Shown piece by piece: positions 34,007 through 41,689 of a stretch of 64,000 nt of DNA. The position numbers and the translations under genes were made by a program. The notes beneath the pieces are model-generated. The model ran no database searches and was not told the origin of the DNA. It saw nothing but the letters and a program-made list of their open reading frames with translations. Numbering within the stretch: position 1 is the stretch's first letter; each line of letters opens with the position of its first letter. The DNA is from Cyclobacteriaceae bacterium (lineage in GTDB: Bacteria > Bacteroidota > Bacteroidia > Cytophagales > Cyclobacteriaceae). The stretch covers positions 211,795-275,794 of the forward strand of contig CATQIH010000032.1 in NCBI GenBank assembly GCA_958296015.1, read 5' to 3'.

Positions 34007-34605
34007 AAAAACAATTTTCTAAAAAGGCTCTGGAAGATTTTAAGCTGATAGATGAAGCTACGCAGCGTAACGATGAGCAGGCGTACGGTGAACTGATGCG
34101 CCGTTATAAGAAACCTGTTTATCATATGATTCTTAAAATGGTACGCAATGTGGACGATGCAGAAGATCTGACCATAGAGGCTTTTGCTAAAGCATTCAAG
34201 AGTTTGCATCGCTTCAAAAAAGACTATACGTTCAGCACCTGGCTCTTCAGGATTGCCACCAATAACTCTATTGACTTTATTCGTAAGAAAAAGCTGGAGA
34301 CGCTAAGCCTCAACACGTCCTTTAAAGATGATAATGGCGATGCGGTGAATATTGATGTAGAAGATAATAACCTCAATCCGCAGGAAGAGGCTATCAATAG
34401 CCAGAAAAAAGAACTCGTACGCGCTTTTGTCACCAAACTCCCCCCCAAATACCAGCGACTCGTCAAACTGCGCTACTTTGATGAACTATCGTATGAAGAA
34501 ATAGCCAAAGAACTAGAGGCTCCGCTGGGCACCGTTAAAGCACAGCTACACCGTGCCCGTGAACTGATGTACGAGCTTGTCAAGAACAAAAAAGAGCATA
34601 TTTGA
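33997..34605 (+). CDS. RNA polymerase ECF-type sigma factor
   Basis: The 202-residue protein has sigma region 2 (YGELMRRYKKPVYHMILKMVRNVDDAEDLTIEAFAKAF with the DAEDL core-binding motif, and FSTWLFRIATNNSIDFIRKKK) and region 4 (LPPKYQRLVKLRYFDELSYEEIAKEL and GTVKAQLHRAREL helix-turn-helix). They are joined by an acidic linker (DDNGDAVNIDVEDNN). It is a SigW/RpoE-like alternative sigma factor. No anti-sigma gene lies next to it; the upstream partner is a membrane glycosyltransferase and the downstream gene is rsmG after a repeat spacer. Confidence 0.9.
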   Translation: MELKKQFSKKALEDFKLIDEATQRNDEQAYGELMRRYKKPVYHMILKMVRNVDDAEDLTIEAFAKAFKSLHRFKKDYTFSTWLFRIATNNSIDFIRKKKLETLSLNTSFKDDNGDAVNIDVEDNNLNPQEEAINSQKKELVRAFVTKLPPKYQRLVKLRYFDELSYEEIAKELEAPLGTVKAQLHRARELMYELVKNKKEHI

Positions 34606-34727
34606 TTTGGATGTTGGGTTTTAGAGGTTAAGTATTGGGTTTGATTTATGCATTAATTTACTCCTAAGCTCCAATACCCGGAATCTAAACCCCAATACCT
34701 AGTACCCAAGCTCCAACACCCAACAAC
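34606..34727. repeat. Degenerate repeat spacer between sigma factor and rsmG
   Basis: The spacer starts with GTTGGGTTTTAGAGGTTAAGTATTGGG and ends with many AATACCC/CCAACACCCAAC words, i.e. imperfect inverted copies of the G/T-rich repeat at 190-237. The two halves could fold back on each other. No gene or clear terminator is seen. Confidence 0.55.
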
Positions 34728-35378
34728 ATGAGCCTACCCCTGATTGCCGAGGAGCAACTAGAGCAACTCTTCGCGTATTTTCCTGAACTCACTGAACATC
34801 AACGGCAGCAGATGATTCGGCTTTTTCCATTGTATGATGAGTGGAACGCTAAGATCAACGTCATTTCCCGCAAGGACATTGGTAACCTGTATCTGCACCA
34901 CGTATTACACTCGCTGAGTATTGCCAGGCTGGTGAAGTTCAAAGCAGGCAGTGCGGTGCTGGATATTGGCACCGGTGGTGGCTTTCCTGGTATTCCGCTG
35001 GCAATCCTTTTTCCTAAAACGCAGTTTCATCTGGTAGATTCTATCGGCAAAAAGATTAGGGTAGTGCAGACAGTGGCAGAAGCCCTGGAGCTTACCAATG
35101 TAAGAACTGAACATGCCCGTGCCGAACAGGTAAAAGGACAGTACGATTTTATAGTGACCCGTGCCGTAGCCCGGCTGGGCCAATTGCACCAGTGGGTTCA
35201 TCGCAAGATCAAAGTCAAATCGCTGCATGATACCTACAACGGACTGATCTGCCTGAAAGGCGGCAATCTGGAAGATGAACTGCAAGCCAGTCATCTTAAC
35301 TACGCCGTCTATCCTATTACAGACTTTTTCAAGGATGCGTATTTTGAGACTAAGTATCTGGTATACGTACCGCTTTAA
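34728..35378 (+). CDS. rsmG: 16S rRNA (guanine-527-N7)-methyltransferase
   Basis: RsmG (GidB) methylates G527 of 16S rRNA using S-adenosylmethionine. The 216-residue protein has the helical N-terminus (LFPLYDEWNAKINVISRKD, LYLHHVLHSLSIARL), the SAM-binding VLDIGTGGGFPGIPLAILFP loop, HLVDSIGKKIRVV and FIVTRAVARLGQL. It overlaps the convergent small gene by four bases. The preceding spacer is a degenerate repeat. Confidence 0.93.
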   Translation: MSLPLIAEEQLEQLFAYFPELTEHQRQQMIRLFPLYDEWNAKINVISRKDIGNLYLHHVLHSLSIARLVKFKAGSAVLDIGTGGGFPGIPLAILFPKTQFHLVDSIGKKIRVVQTVAEALELTNVRTEHARAEQVKGQYDFIVTRAVARLGQLHQWVHRKIKVKSLHDTYNGLICLKGGNLEDELQASHLNYAVYPITDFFKDAYFETKYLVYVPL

Positions 35379-35623
35379 GATGCTTGTGTATTTTGCTTTA
35401 CTTCCTGATGCTTTACCAGTTTTCCTGTCTTCATATCCTGAACACCTGCATCGATTGCTACTTTTTCCTCTTGGCTTAATGAAGGTGAATCAGTTATATA
35501 ACTCTGTAACATGGCCGTAATGCTTTGCAGAAAACGTTCGTCTTCTATAGATGTAAGCAATTCGGTGATATGCGCTTTAAGCGTAGTTGTGTTTATCTTT
35601 TCTTTCTGGTTACTTTTGTACAA
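35375..35623 (-). CDS. Antitoxin-like small protein, no partner toxin seen
   Basis: The 82-residue product (TLKAHITELLTSIEDERFLQ, then LSQEEKVAIDAGVQDMKTGKL) resembles the helical antitoxin/addiction-module components of Bacteroidota that normally precede RelE/ParE toxins. Downstream on its strand lies only the antisense of rsmG, so no toxin follows. It overlaps the rsmG stop by four bases. It could be an orphan antitoxin or a regulator; the family assignment rests on general similarity only. Confidence 0.5.
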   Translation of the reverse strand: MYKSNQKEKINTTTLKAHITELLTSIEDERFLQSITAMLQSYITDSPSLSQEEKVAIDAGVQDMKTGKLVKHQEVKQNTQAS

Positions 35624-35651
35624 AATAACACTTTCATGAGCAATTTGCCTA

Positions 35652-36917
35652 TCAGGTCTTCTGCTTTTTCTTCTTGGCTGCCGGAAACAGGATGTTGTTT
35701 AAGATTAGCCGGTAGCCGGGAGAATTAGGGTGCAGGTTCAGATCCGTAGGCTCCTCTCCTACTTTGTGCTGGTAGTCTTCCGGATCGTGGCCTCCGTAGA
35801 ACGTCCAGAAGCCTTTGCCAAATACACCGTGAATGTACTTGGCCTCACCAAGGGCTTTGTTCTCTCCTAATACTACCACATCCGGCCGAATCAGTTGCTT
35901 TTTGAAGGCAGTGGTCTGGCCCATAAAGCCTTTTACAATGCGCTCGTGGTTTTGCGTAAGCATGGTAGGCACCGGGTCCCATTTGGCGGAAAACTCAAAC
36001 AAGCTGAAGTAGTCGTTCTCCTGGCTGATTCCGCGGGTGTTAGGGTCTACATCGATGTTGGAAAACTCGTATTCGTAAGGATTGCGCACCAGCTCAAAAT
36101 TCTGAAAAGCAAAGGTATTGTTGAAATTCAGCTTCTCTTGTGCGTTGGGGTCGGCAGGGTCACCATCGTACATCGACTCGCAGATGTCCACCCCGTCGGC
36201 GGCCAGGGCAATGTCATAGGTATCGGTGGCAGAACACATGGCAAACATAAAGCCTCCACCTGCCACAAACTCGCGGATCTTCTTCACCACCGCCAGCTTA
36301 AGGTCGGATACTTTATCGAACCCATGCCGCTTGGCTACGGCTTCGTATTCATTTACCTTCTCAATATACCAGGGAAAGTTGCGGTAATAACGATAAAACT
36401 TGCCATACTGCCCCGTAAAATCTTCGTGGTGCAGGTGCAGCCAGTCGTATTTTGGCAATTCATCGTACATCACTTCGTCATCGAAGATCACATCGTAGGG
36501 AATTTCCGCATAGGTGAGTGCCAGGGTCACGGCATCGTCCCAGGGTTGGGCCGATTTGGGTGAGTAAACGGCAATCCTGGGTTCTTTTTCCAGCTTCATC
36601 AGATCCATGTTAGAAGAAGGACTGGCAATATTGCTTACAATCTGGTTGACCTGTGCATCCGAGATAACCTCATAGCTCACGCCACGGATGATCAGCTCGT
36701 TCTCTACCTTCTGCGAATAATCGCACATAAAGCTGCCGCCCCGGTAGTTGAGCAGCCAGTCCATCGTACCTTTGCTTTGCAGCACCCAGTAGGCAATACC
36801 ATAAGCTTTGAGGTGGTTGGTCTGCTTCTTATCCATCGGAATGAAAATGGAAGAAGCCCACACGTGGCAAGACAGAAAAAAAACAATACTAAATGAAAAT
36901 ATCCTCAACATGGCCAT
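35652..36917 (-). CDS. Exported protein of the Bacteroidota 'asparagine synthetase B'-named family
   Basis: From the ATG at 36917 (TTG at 36920 also possible) the protein has 421 residues with a signal peptide (MLRIFSFSIVFFLSCHVWAS). The body includes PRIAVYSPKSAQPWDDAVTLAL, YDWLHLHHEDFTGQYG, VAGGGFMFAMCSATDTYDIAL and a C-terminal VFGKGFWTFYGGHDPEDYQH, suggesting a class I glutamine-amidotransferase-like or ThuA-like alpha/beta fold. Homologues are often labelled asparagine synthetase B. However, neither an N-terminal nucleophile Cys nor an SGGxDS ATP-pyrophosphatase motif is present, so that activity is unlikely. The tail is Lys-rich (AAKKKKQKT). Periplasmic role unknown. Confidence 0.7.
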   Translation of the reverse strand: MAMLRIFSFSIVFFLSCHVWASSIFIPMDKKQTNHLKAYGIAYWVLQSKGTMDWLLNYRGGSFMCDYSQKVENELIIRGVSYEVISDAQVNQIVSNIASPSSNMDLMKLEKEPRIAVYSPKSAQPWDDAVTLALTYAEIPYDVIFDDEVMYDELPKYDWLHLHHEDFTGQYGKFYRYYRNFPWYIEKVNEYEAVAKRHGFDKVSDLKLAVVKKIREFVAGGGFMFAMCSATDTYDIALAADGVDICESMYDGDPADPNAQEKLNFNNTFAFQNFELVRNPYEYEFSNIDVDPNTRGISQENDYFSLFEFSAKWDPVPTMLTQNHERIVKGFMGQTTAFKKQLIRPDVVVLGENKALGEAKYIHGVFGKGFWTFYGGHDPEDYQHKVGEEPTDLNLHPNSPGYRLILNNILFPAAKKKKQKT

Positions 36918-37074
36918 CAATTTATATATAAAATATATGGTGCATCAATTTATTGCGCAAATGCTATCAATCAAAACGACGAATGTACTATATTGGAACA
37001 AACCAAAAAGTTAGGGCGATACGTTCTATAAAATGTAAGTATCTTCGTTTAAATTCTTATAAGTAAGATTATCC

Positions 37075-38316
37075 ATGAATTTGTTCAGTAGTATTGGAGA
37101 AAGCCTGCGGGCCATTCAGGAAAATAAGCTGAGGACTGTCCTCACAGCCATGATCATTGCCATCGGCATCACCGCCCTGGTAGGCATTCTCACGGCTATT
37201 GATGGCATACAGGCATCGGTAGATGATAGTTTTGCCAGTCTGGGTGTCAATTCTTTCACCATACAAGATAAAGAATCGCAAGGTAATAACAACCAGCAGG
37301 GACGTAAGGAAAAGAGTTTTTCTCCTATTAAGTACTCAGAAATCACCGATTTTCAGCACCGCTTCCGTTTTCCTTCCCAGATTTCAGTCAACACCCGCCT
37401 GACGGGCAGTGCCGAAGTGAAGTACCTCACCAAGAAGACCAATCCGAGTATGGAAGTGTATGGCGTGGATGATAACTACCTGACCACAGAAGATTACGAG
37501 ATAGCAAGCGGACGTAATTTCACTTCTTTCGATTTGGAAAAAGGCACCAATGTAGCTGTAATAGGTGCCAAAGTAGTAGAAGCGTTGTTTGCTGCCAACG
37601 AAAATCCGCTTAACAAAGAGATCAGTCTGTATGGTGGTTCCTTCAAAGTAGTTGGGGTAATGAAAGCCATGGGGTCGGCAGCGGGCAACAGCAGTGCAGA
37701 CCAGAAGGTGCTGCTTCCGCTGGAAAAAGCCAGGCAACTAGCCACAAACAACACGTTGCAATACACCACCAACGTGCTGGTCAGCGATGTGGCAAATATA
37801 GAGTCTGCTATGGGAGAAGCCACCAGCCTGATGCGTGCCGTGCGGCAGGACCCGATTGGCGGCGAGCTTTCTTTTGACATTACACAGAAAAAATCGTTGA
37901 GCGAACAATTGGGTGAGGTGACGGGCTACCTTCGGATGGGAGGCTTTGCCATTGGTTTTATCACGTTGCTGGGTGCTTCGGTGGCCCTGATGAACATTAT
38001 GATGGTGTCGGTGACAGAGCGTACCAGAGAGATAGGTGTGCGCAAAGCACTGGGAGCAACGCCACAGCGTATCCGGCAGCAGTTTTTGCTGGAGGCCATC
38101 GTGATCTGCCAGTTGGGCGGCCTTGCAGGCGTACTCCTGGGTACGGGCATTGGCAATGTGGTAGCACGGTTTATGAACGTAGATCATTTTGTAGTGCCCT
38201 GGATGTGGATGTTCATTGCCCTGATCATCTGCATAGTGGTAGGTATCTTCTCCGGCTACTATCCGGCCTACAAAGCTTCCCGCCTGGACCCGATAGAGTC
38301 GCTGAGGTTTGAGTGA
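37075..38316 (+). CDS. MacB/FtsX-type ABC transporter permease
   Basis: The 413-residue protein has the MacB-like layout: a first membrane helix after SIGESLRAIQENKLRTVLTAMIIAIG, a large periplasmic MacB_PCD domain (~40-280, with FSPIKYSEITDF, VYGVDDNYLTTEDYEI and GTNVAVIGAKVVEALF), then an FtsX domain with three helices containing VTERTREIGVRKALGATPQ and YYPAYKASRLDPIESLRFE. It probably works in mechanotransmission with an ATPase subunit that is not adjacent, moving lipids, lipoproteins or peptides. It ends three bases before the convergent SMP-30-like gene. Confidence 0.9.
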   Translation: MNLFSSIGESLRAIQENKLRTVLTAMIIAIGITALVGILTAIDGIQASVDDSFASLGVNSFTIQDKESQGNNNQQGRKEKSFSPIKYSEITDFQHRFRFPSQISVNTRLTGSAEVKYLTKKTNPSMEVYGVDDNYLTTEDYEIASGRNFTSFDLEKGTNVAVIGAKVVEALFAANENPLNKEISLYGGSFKVVGVMKAMGSAAGNSSADQKVLLPLEKARQLATNNTLQYTTNVLVSDVANIESAMGEATSLMRAVRQDPIGGELSFDITQKKSLSEQLGEVTGYLRMGGFAIGFITLLGASVALMNIMMVSVTERTREIGVRKALGATPQRIRQQFLLEAIVICQLGGLAGVLLGTGIGNVVARFMNVDHFVVPWMWMFIALIICIVVGIFSGYYPAYKASRLDPIESLRFE

Positions 38317-38319
38317 AAT

Positions 38320-39303
38320 TTATGGAGCCTGTCTTTTTTCTGAGGTTTTCTGACTGTTATCAATATAAAAACTAGCAGGCACTCCTTTGACACCCGGCAC
38401 AAAAGCAAACAAGCCACCCGCATGAGGGTATTTTTTTAGTTGTTCTGCACTCATGCCTTGTGTGGCTGTGGTGATATACAGCGTATCGAGCTGTGCTCCT
38501 CCAAAAGCGCAGGCAGTTATATTGACCGCAGGCACCTCTATTTTTTGCATCAGTTTGCCATTTTCCGGGTTGAAACGCGCTACTGCTCTGCCGCCCCACA
38601 TTCCTACCCAAAGCATCCCTTCCTCGTCGATGGTCATGCCATCAGGTGCACCCATGCCTTCAGGCACAGAAACCACTACTCTTGGGTTGGTAATATTGCC
38701 TGTGGTCACATCAAAATCAAAAGCCTGAATCTGCATGGTGGGCGTATCAATGTAGTACATGGTCTTCTGATCCAGCGACCAGATAATGCCATTGGAAATC
38801 GTGACATTATCCAGTATCTTTTTTACCTGATGCTGGTCGTTCATCATATAGAGTGAAGCGGTTCCCTGCTTGTCGTTCATGGCCATACTGCCCACCCAGA
38901 ACCTGCCGGCAGGATCACACTTTCCATCGTTGAAACGCACATCGGCGACAGTATCAAGCGGATTGTTGATCAATTTCATAGCTCCATTGGACAAATTCAT
39001 GGTAAAAATACCGTTTTGCAAGGCCACCAGAGCACCACCGGATGCCACGGGCACTACTGTACCAATGCGTTCATTAGTAGGAAAACTTTTAGATCTGCCA
39101 GTGCCGGGTGTATACATATGCAACTGCCTTCGCTCAATATCTATCCAGTATAACTGACCTTTTTTATCGTTCCATATGGGGCCTTCGCCCAATACGGATT
39201 TAGTATCTGATACTAATGTAGCGGTTGCTTTTTCTAGATTTTTGGGGCTGCAAAAGGTAGTCAGTAGCAGGCAGGAGAGCATATAAAAGGTTTTCTGAAG
39301 CAT
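38320..39303 (-). CDS. SMP-30/gluconolactonase-like lipoprotein
   Basis: From the ATG at 39303 the protein has 327 residues with a lipoprotein signal (MLQKTFYMLSCLLLTTFCSP, Cys18). A six-bladed beta-propeller of the SMP-30/gluconolaconase/LRE type follows, with metal-site blocks LGEGPIWNDKKGQLYWIDI, VRFNDGKCDPAGRFWVGSM, ISNGIIWSLDQKTMYYID and GAPDGMTIDEEGMLWVGMWGG. Relatives hydrolyse sugar lactones with a divalent metal. The outer-membrane anchoring suggests action on periplasmic lactones. A longer frame to 39363 is less likely. Confidence 0.83.
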   Translation of the reverse strand: MLQKTFYMLSCLLLTTFCSPKNLEKATATLVSDTKSVLGEGPIWNDKKGQLYWIDIERRQLHMYTPGTGRSKSFPTNERIGTVVPVASGGALVALQNGIFTMNLSNGAMKLINNPLDTVADVRFNDGKCDPAGRFWVGSMAMNDKQGTASLYMMNDQHQVKKILDNVTISNGIIWSLDQKTMYYIDTPTMQIQAFDFDVTTGNITNPRVVVSVPEGMGAPDGMTIDEEGMLWVGMWGGRAVARFNPENGKLMQKIEVPAVNITACAFGGAQLDTLYITTATQGMSAEQLKKYPHAGGLFAFVPGVKGVPASFYIDNSQKTSEKRQAP

Positions 39304-39464
39304 GTAATTTTTAGTATGATATTCCATTTTTTGCAATAGCACAATGTGCATTATATTTACCAAATTGCACAGTCAAAATACAGCTTATTTACTATGTGAA
39401 CTAATTTAGGTATTATTACGCAATATGGTACAACTTTTTACCTCGAACTTATAGAATATTAATT

Positions 39465-39845
39465 ATGGCTAAAATTCTGTTGATCGATGATGACGAAATC
39501 AACAACTTCACAGTGGATGCGATTCTCAAGCAAGTGGATTTCATCAACAAATACGTAATCAAGGACAATGGGTGGGACGCACTTGGTTATTTGCAGTCTG
39601 TAGAAGCAACAGACGATTTTCCAGACCTGATTTTTGTAGACATCAATATGCCAGAAATGGATGGTTTTGAGTTTATTGAGCGTTATGAAGCTGTTTTCTG
39701 GGTAAACCATCAGCATACCAAAATCAAGATGCTTAGCAGTTCTATGAGCGAAAAAGACAGAAGCAAAGCCCTAAATTTTTCCTGTGTCAGCGACTATGTT
39801 TTCAAACCTCTTACTAAAAACAAGCTGGCAGATCTGATCAATTAG
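39465..39845 (+). CDS. Stand-alone response regulator receiver (CheY-like)
   Basis: The 126-residue protein is one receiver domain: acidic pair in KILLIDDDEINNF, phospho-acceptor Asp in LIFVDINMPEMDGFEF, Ser in KMLSSSMSE and Lys in YVFKPLTKNKL. It lacks an output domain, so it acts by protein contact, for example in a phosphorelay. Its histidine kinase is not next to it. The neighbour downstream is an unrecognised gene on the opposite strand. Confidence 0.9.
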   Translation: MAKILLIDDDEINNFTVDAILKQVDFINKYVIKDNGWDALGYLQSVEATDDFPDLIFVDINMPEMDGFEFIERYEAVFWVNHQHTKIKMLSSSMSEKDRSKALNFSCVSDYVFKPLTKNKLADLIN

Positions 39846-39901
39846 ACAGTCGGAGCGAGCAGTGTTATACTTTGTACAACAATATTTTTTGGAGGGTTAT
39901 C

Positions 39902-40498
39902 TCATGCATAGCAAAGCTGTGTGGGGTAAGGCTTTTTTTTGTGTGCAACACGCAGACACTCTTCCCTAATGCGCCATATATCTGTTACGCTAATATGTTT
40001 GAGCTTCTCAATTTGCAGCCAGTTCTCGATATAGTTGAGGTGGTACCTTCTTTTAAAATTTGTGATCTGCCAGGGAGATATTTCTATATCCGAAACAATA
40101 GTAACTGTAGGAAGCATATCTTCGGAGGTAATATCAAAAATGGTGTGATGGCATTTCAGCAAACATACTACCTCGGGTATGGCGTGCAGGCAATGCTTGT
40201 CTAGTATTTCTTCAATAGCTTCTGTATTACCTGCGTTCATATTAAAAGCGCACAACACCGGCCTGATATGGCTTACCTGGTTTTCCATAGCCAGTTGTGC
40301 CAAAAAGGCGTGCTTTGTAGTGGTGGTTCCCTTCTGCTCTGTAATCACCTGTTCTAACCGGCGACTGTCCGTAATATCTCCCCACGGCAATGAGCCTACA
40401 AACCTAATGGCATGATGGAATTCTGAGATGCCATGCTTCAGAAGCTCCTGAGATAGCTTTCCTTTTGCAGCGATAGAAAAATTTGTGAGCGTATGCAT
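39902..40498 (-). CDS. Protein of unknown function
   Basis: From the ATG at 40498 the product has 198 residues (MHTLTNFSIAAKGKLSQELL). I recognise no domain. It is mixed alpha/beta with several Cys and His residues (CLHAIPEVVCLLKCHHTIFD and a final PTQLCYA) and a WGDITDSRRLEQVITEQKG segment in the N-terminal half. There is no signal peptide or membrane helix. It is convergent with the receiver gene, 56 bases apart. Confidence 0.55.
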   Translation of the reverse strand: MHTLTNFSIAAKGKLSQELLKHGISEFHHAIRFVGSLPWGDITDSRRLEQVITEQKGTTTTKHAFLAQLAMENQVSHIRPVLCAFNMNAGNTEAIEEILDKHCLHAIPEVVCLLKCHHTIFDITSEDMLPTVTIVSDIEISPWQITNFKRRYHLNYIENWLQIEKLKHISVTDIWRIREECLRVAHKKKPYPTQLCYA

Positions 40499-40931
40499 AG
40501 TTAGCAAGTTTGAAGATTGTTATCTGTTAGATGCAACCCATTGCTATGAAGTTGCAGCCAACATTATTTTTTTACGTAAAGTACCAGTTAATGTTAGGTA
40601 CAATGCATTGCAAAGTAGCAGGTTTTATATTTTTAAAGCAAATTTTCTGGCAAAAAGCTTTTTAAGATGTTTAAAATTTATTTCATCAAAAAAGTTATAT
40701 ACAAAACCTGTGTGGTATGATTTTTTCTATTTGAGCAGATAAATTTTATGCATCAGGTGAAATTTTGATGCTAATTATCCAACACCCTTGAGCAAATGGC
40801 AGGTTTTCAGCAACACTAAAATTGCAAATACTGTAATAGATTTGCTTTCCTGTTACATGCCATGTAATATTTGCAGACAAAAACTATTAAATCATTTACT
40901 CAATAATTTAAAATTGATAACGCTGCCTATT
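40499..40931. other. AT-rich gene-free spacer
   Basis: About 430 bases between divergent small genes. Composition is AT-rich with many T and A tracts. Frames here give no domain. The only signal noted is a TAnnTTTG-like element at 40837-40844, upstream of the small downstream gene. Confidence 0.5.
40837..40844 (+). promoter_or_regulatory. Putative -7 promoter element (TAnnTTTG)
   Basis: TAGATTTG lies 88 bases upstream of the ATG at 40932. No well-spaced TTG at -33 is seen, so the call is tentative. Confidence 0.3.
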
Positions 40932-41099
40932 ATGGATACTAAAAACAAAAGTGCGATGGAGGCTATTCTGAATGGTAAAGGCACCATGTATAGAAGCTAC
41001 CAGAATGGATGGCTCAAAGCATTGGATAACTACAACAAGCTCCTTTATGGCCGAAGTACTAAAAGAAAGGCCCTTGAGCTAAAGCTAAAAAGAGCTTGA
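40932..41099 (+). CDS. Small basic protein of unknown function
   Basis: From the ATG at 40932 the product has 55 residues (MDTKNKSAMEAILNGKGTMY, then YNKLLYGRSTKRKALELKLKRA). It is helical and strongly basic toward the C-terminus, without cysteines or membrane segments. An in-frame start at 40788 would add 48 residues unlike a normal N-terminus. It ends 11 bases before the convergent maf gene. No family recognised. Confidence 0.45.
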   Translation: MDTKNKSAMEAILNGKGTMYRSYQNGWLKALDNYNKLLYGRSTKRKALELKLKRA

Positions 41100-41110
41100 C
41101 CAAAGCTCAG

Positions 41111-41689
41111 TTAGTTTCCATGATCAATTAACTGCAAAAGGTGTTCATGCAACAGCCTGACAGGAAGCCCTACCACGTTGAAGTATGAACCTTCTATCTT
41201 TTCTATTCCTATCATTCCTATTCTTTCCTGTATGGCATAACTTCCGGCTTTATCGTATGGCTGATAATGCTCGATGTAGTCGTTAATCTCCTGATCGCTA
41301 AGCACTTTGAACACTACTTTAGTGGTGTCGCTGAAGCTCTGCTGGCCTGCTGAGGTGGTCAGGCATACGCCGGTGATAACCTGGTGCTCCCGGCCTGAGA
41401 GCAACCTGAGCATTCGCCGCGCATCGGCTGCATCTTCTGGCTTATTGAGGATCAGACCGTCGATGACCACCGTGGTATCGGCGGTAATCACAATGTCACC
41501 GGGGTGTATATCAGACAGATAGGCGTTTCCTTTTTTACGGGCCAGATATTCTGCTACCCCTTTGGTGGGCATATCGGCAGGAAAATGCTCATCTACCGGT
41601 TTTGTAAAAACTGTGTGCGCTACGCCTAGTTCCTGTAACAGTTGCCTGCGGCGGGGCGAGTTGGAGGCTAAAATAATATTATAATCCAT
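41111..41689 (-). CDS. maf: Maf-family nucleoside triphosphate pyrophosphatase
   Basis: Maf/YhdE-type enzymes hydrolyse dTTP, UTP or modified nucleotides to monophosphates for pool cleaning. The 192-residue protein has ILASNSPRRRQLLQELG, VAEYLARKKGNAY, VITADTTVVIDGLILNKP with the catalytic Asp, RRMLRLLSGREHQVITGV and YAIQERIGMIGIEKIEGSYFNVVGLP. The start overlaps the DUF1015 gene by 11 bases, so it is the last gene of the accC-DUF1015-maf transcript. Confidence 0.93.
   Translation of the reverse strand: MDYNIILASNSPRRRQLLQELGVAHTVFTKPVDEHFPADMPTKGVAEYLARKKGNAYLSDIHPGDIVITADTTVVIDGLILNKPEDAADARRMLRLLSGREHQVITGVCLTTSAGQQSFSDTTKVVFKVLSDQEINDYIEHYQPYDKAGSYAIQERIGMIGIEKIEGSYFNVVGLPVRLLHEHLLQLIDHGN

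Noticed and set aside
35895-36563. Plus-strand frame of 222 codons
   Set aside because: Antisense to the exported protein gene at 35.7-36.9 kb, with no domain.
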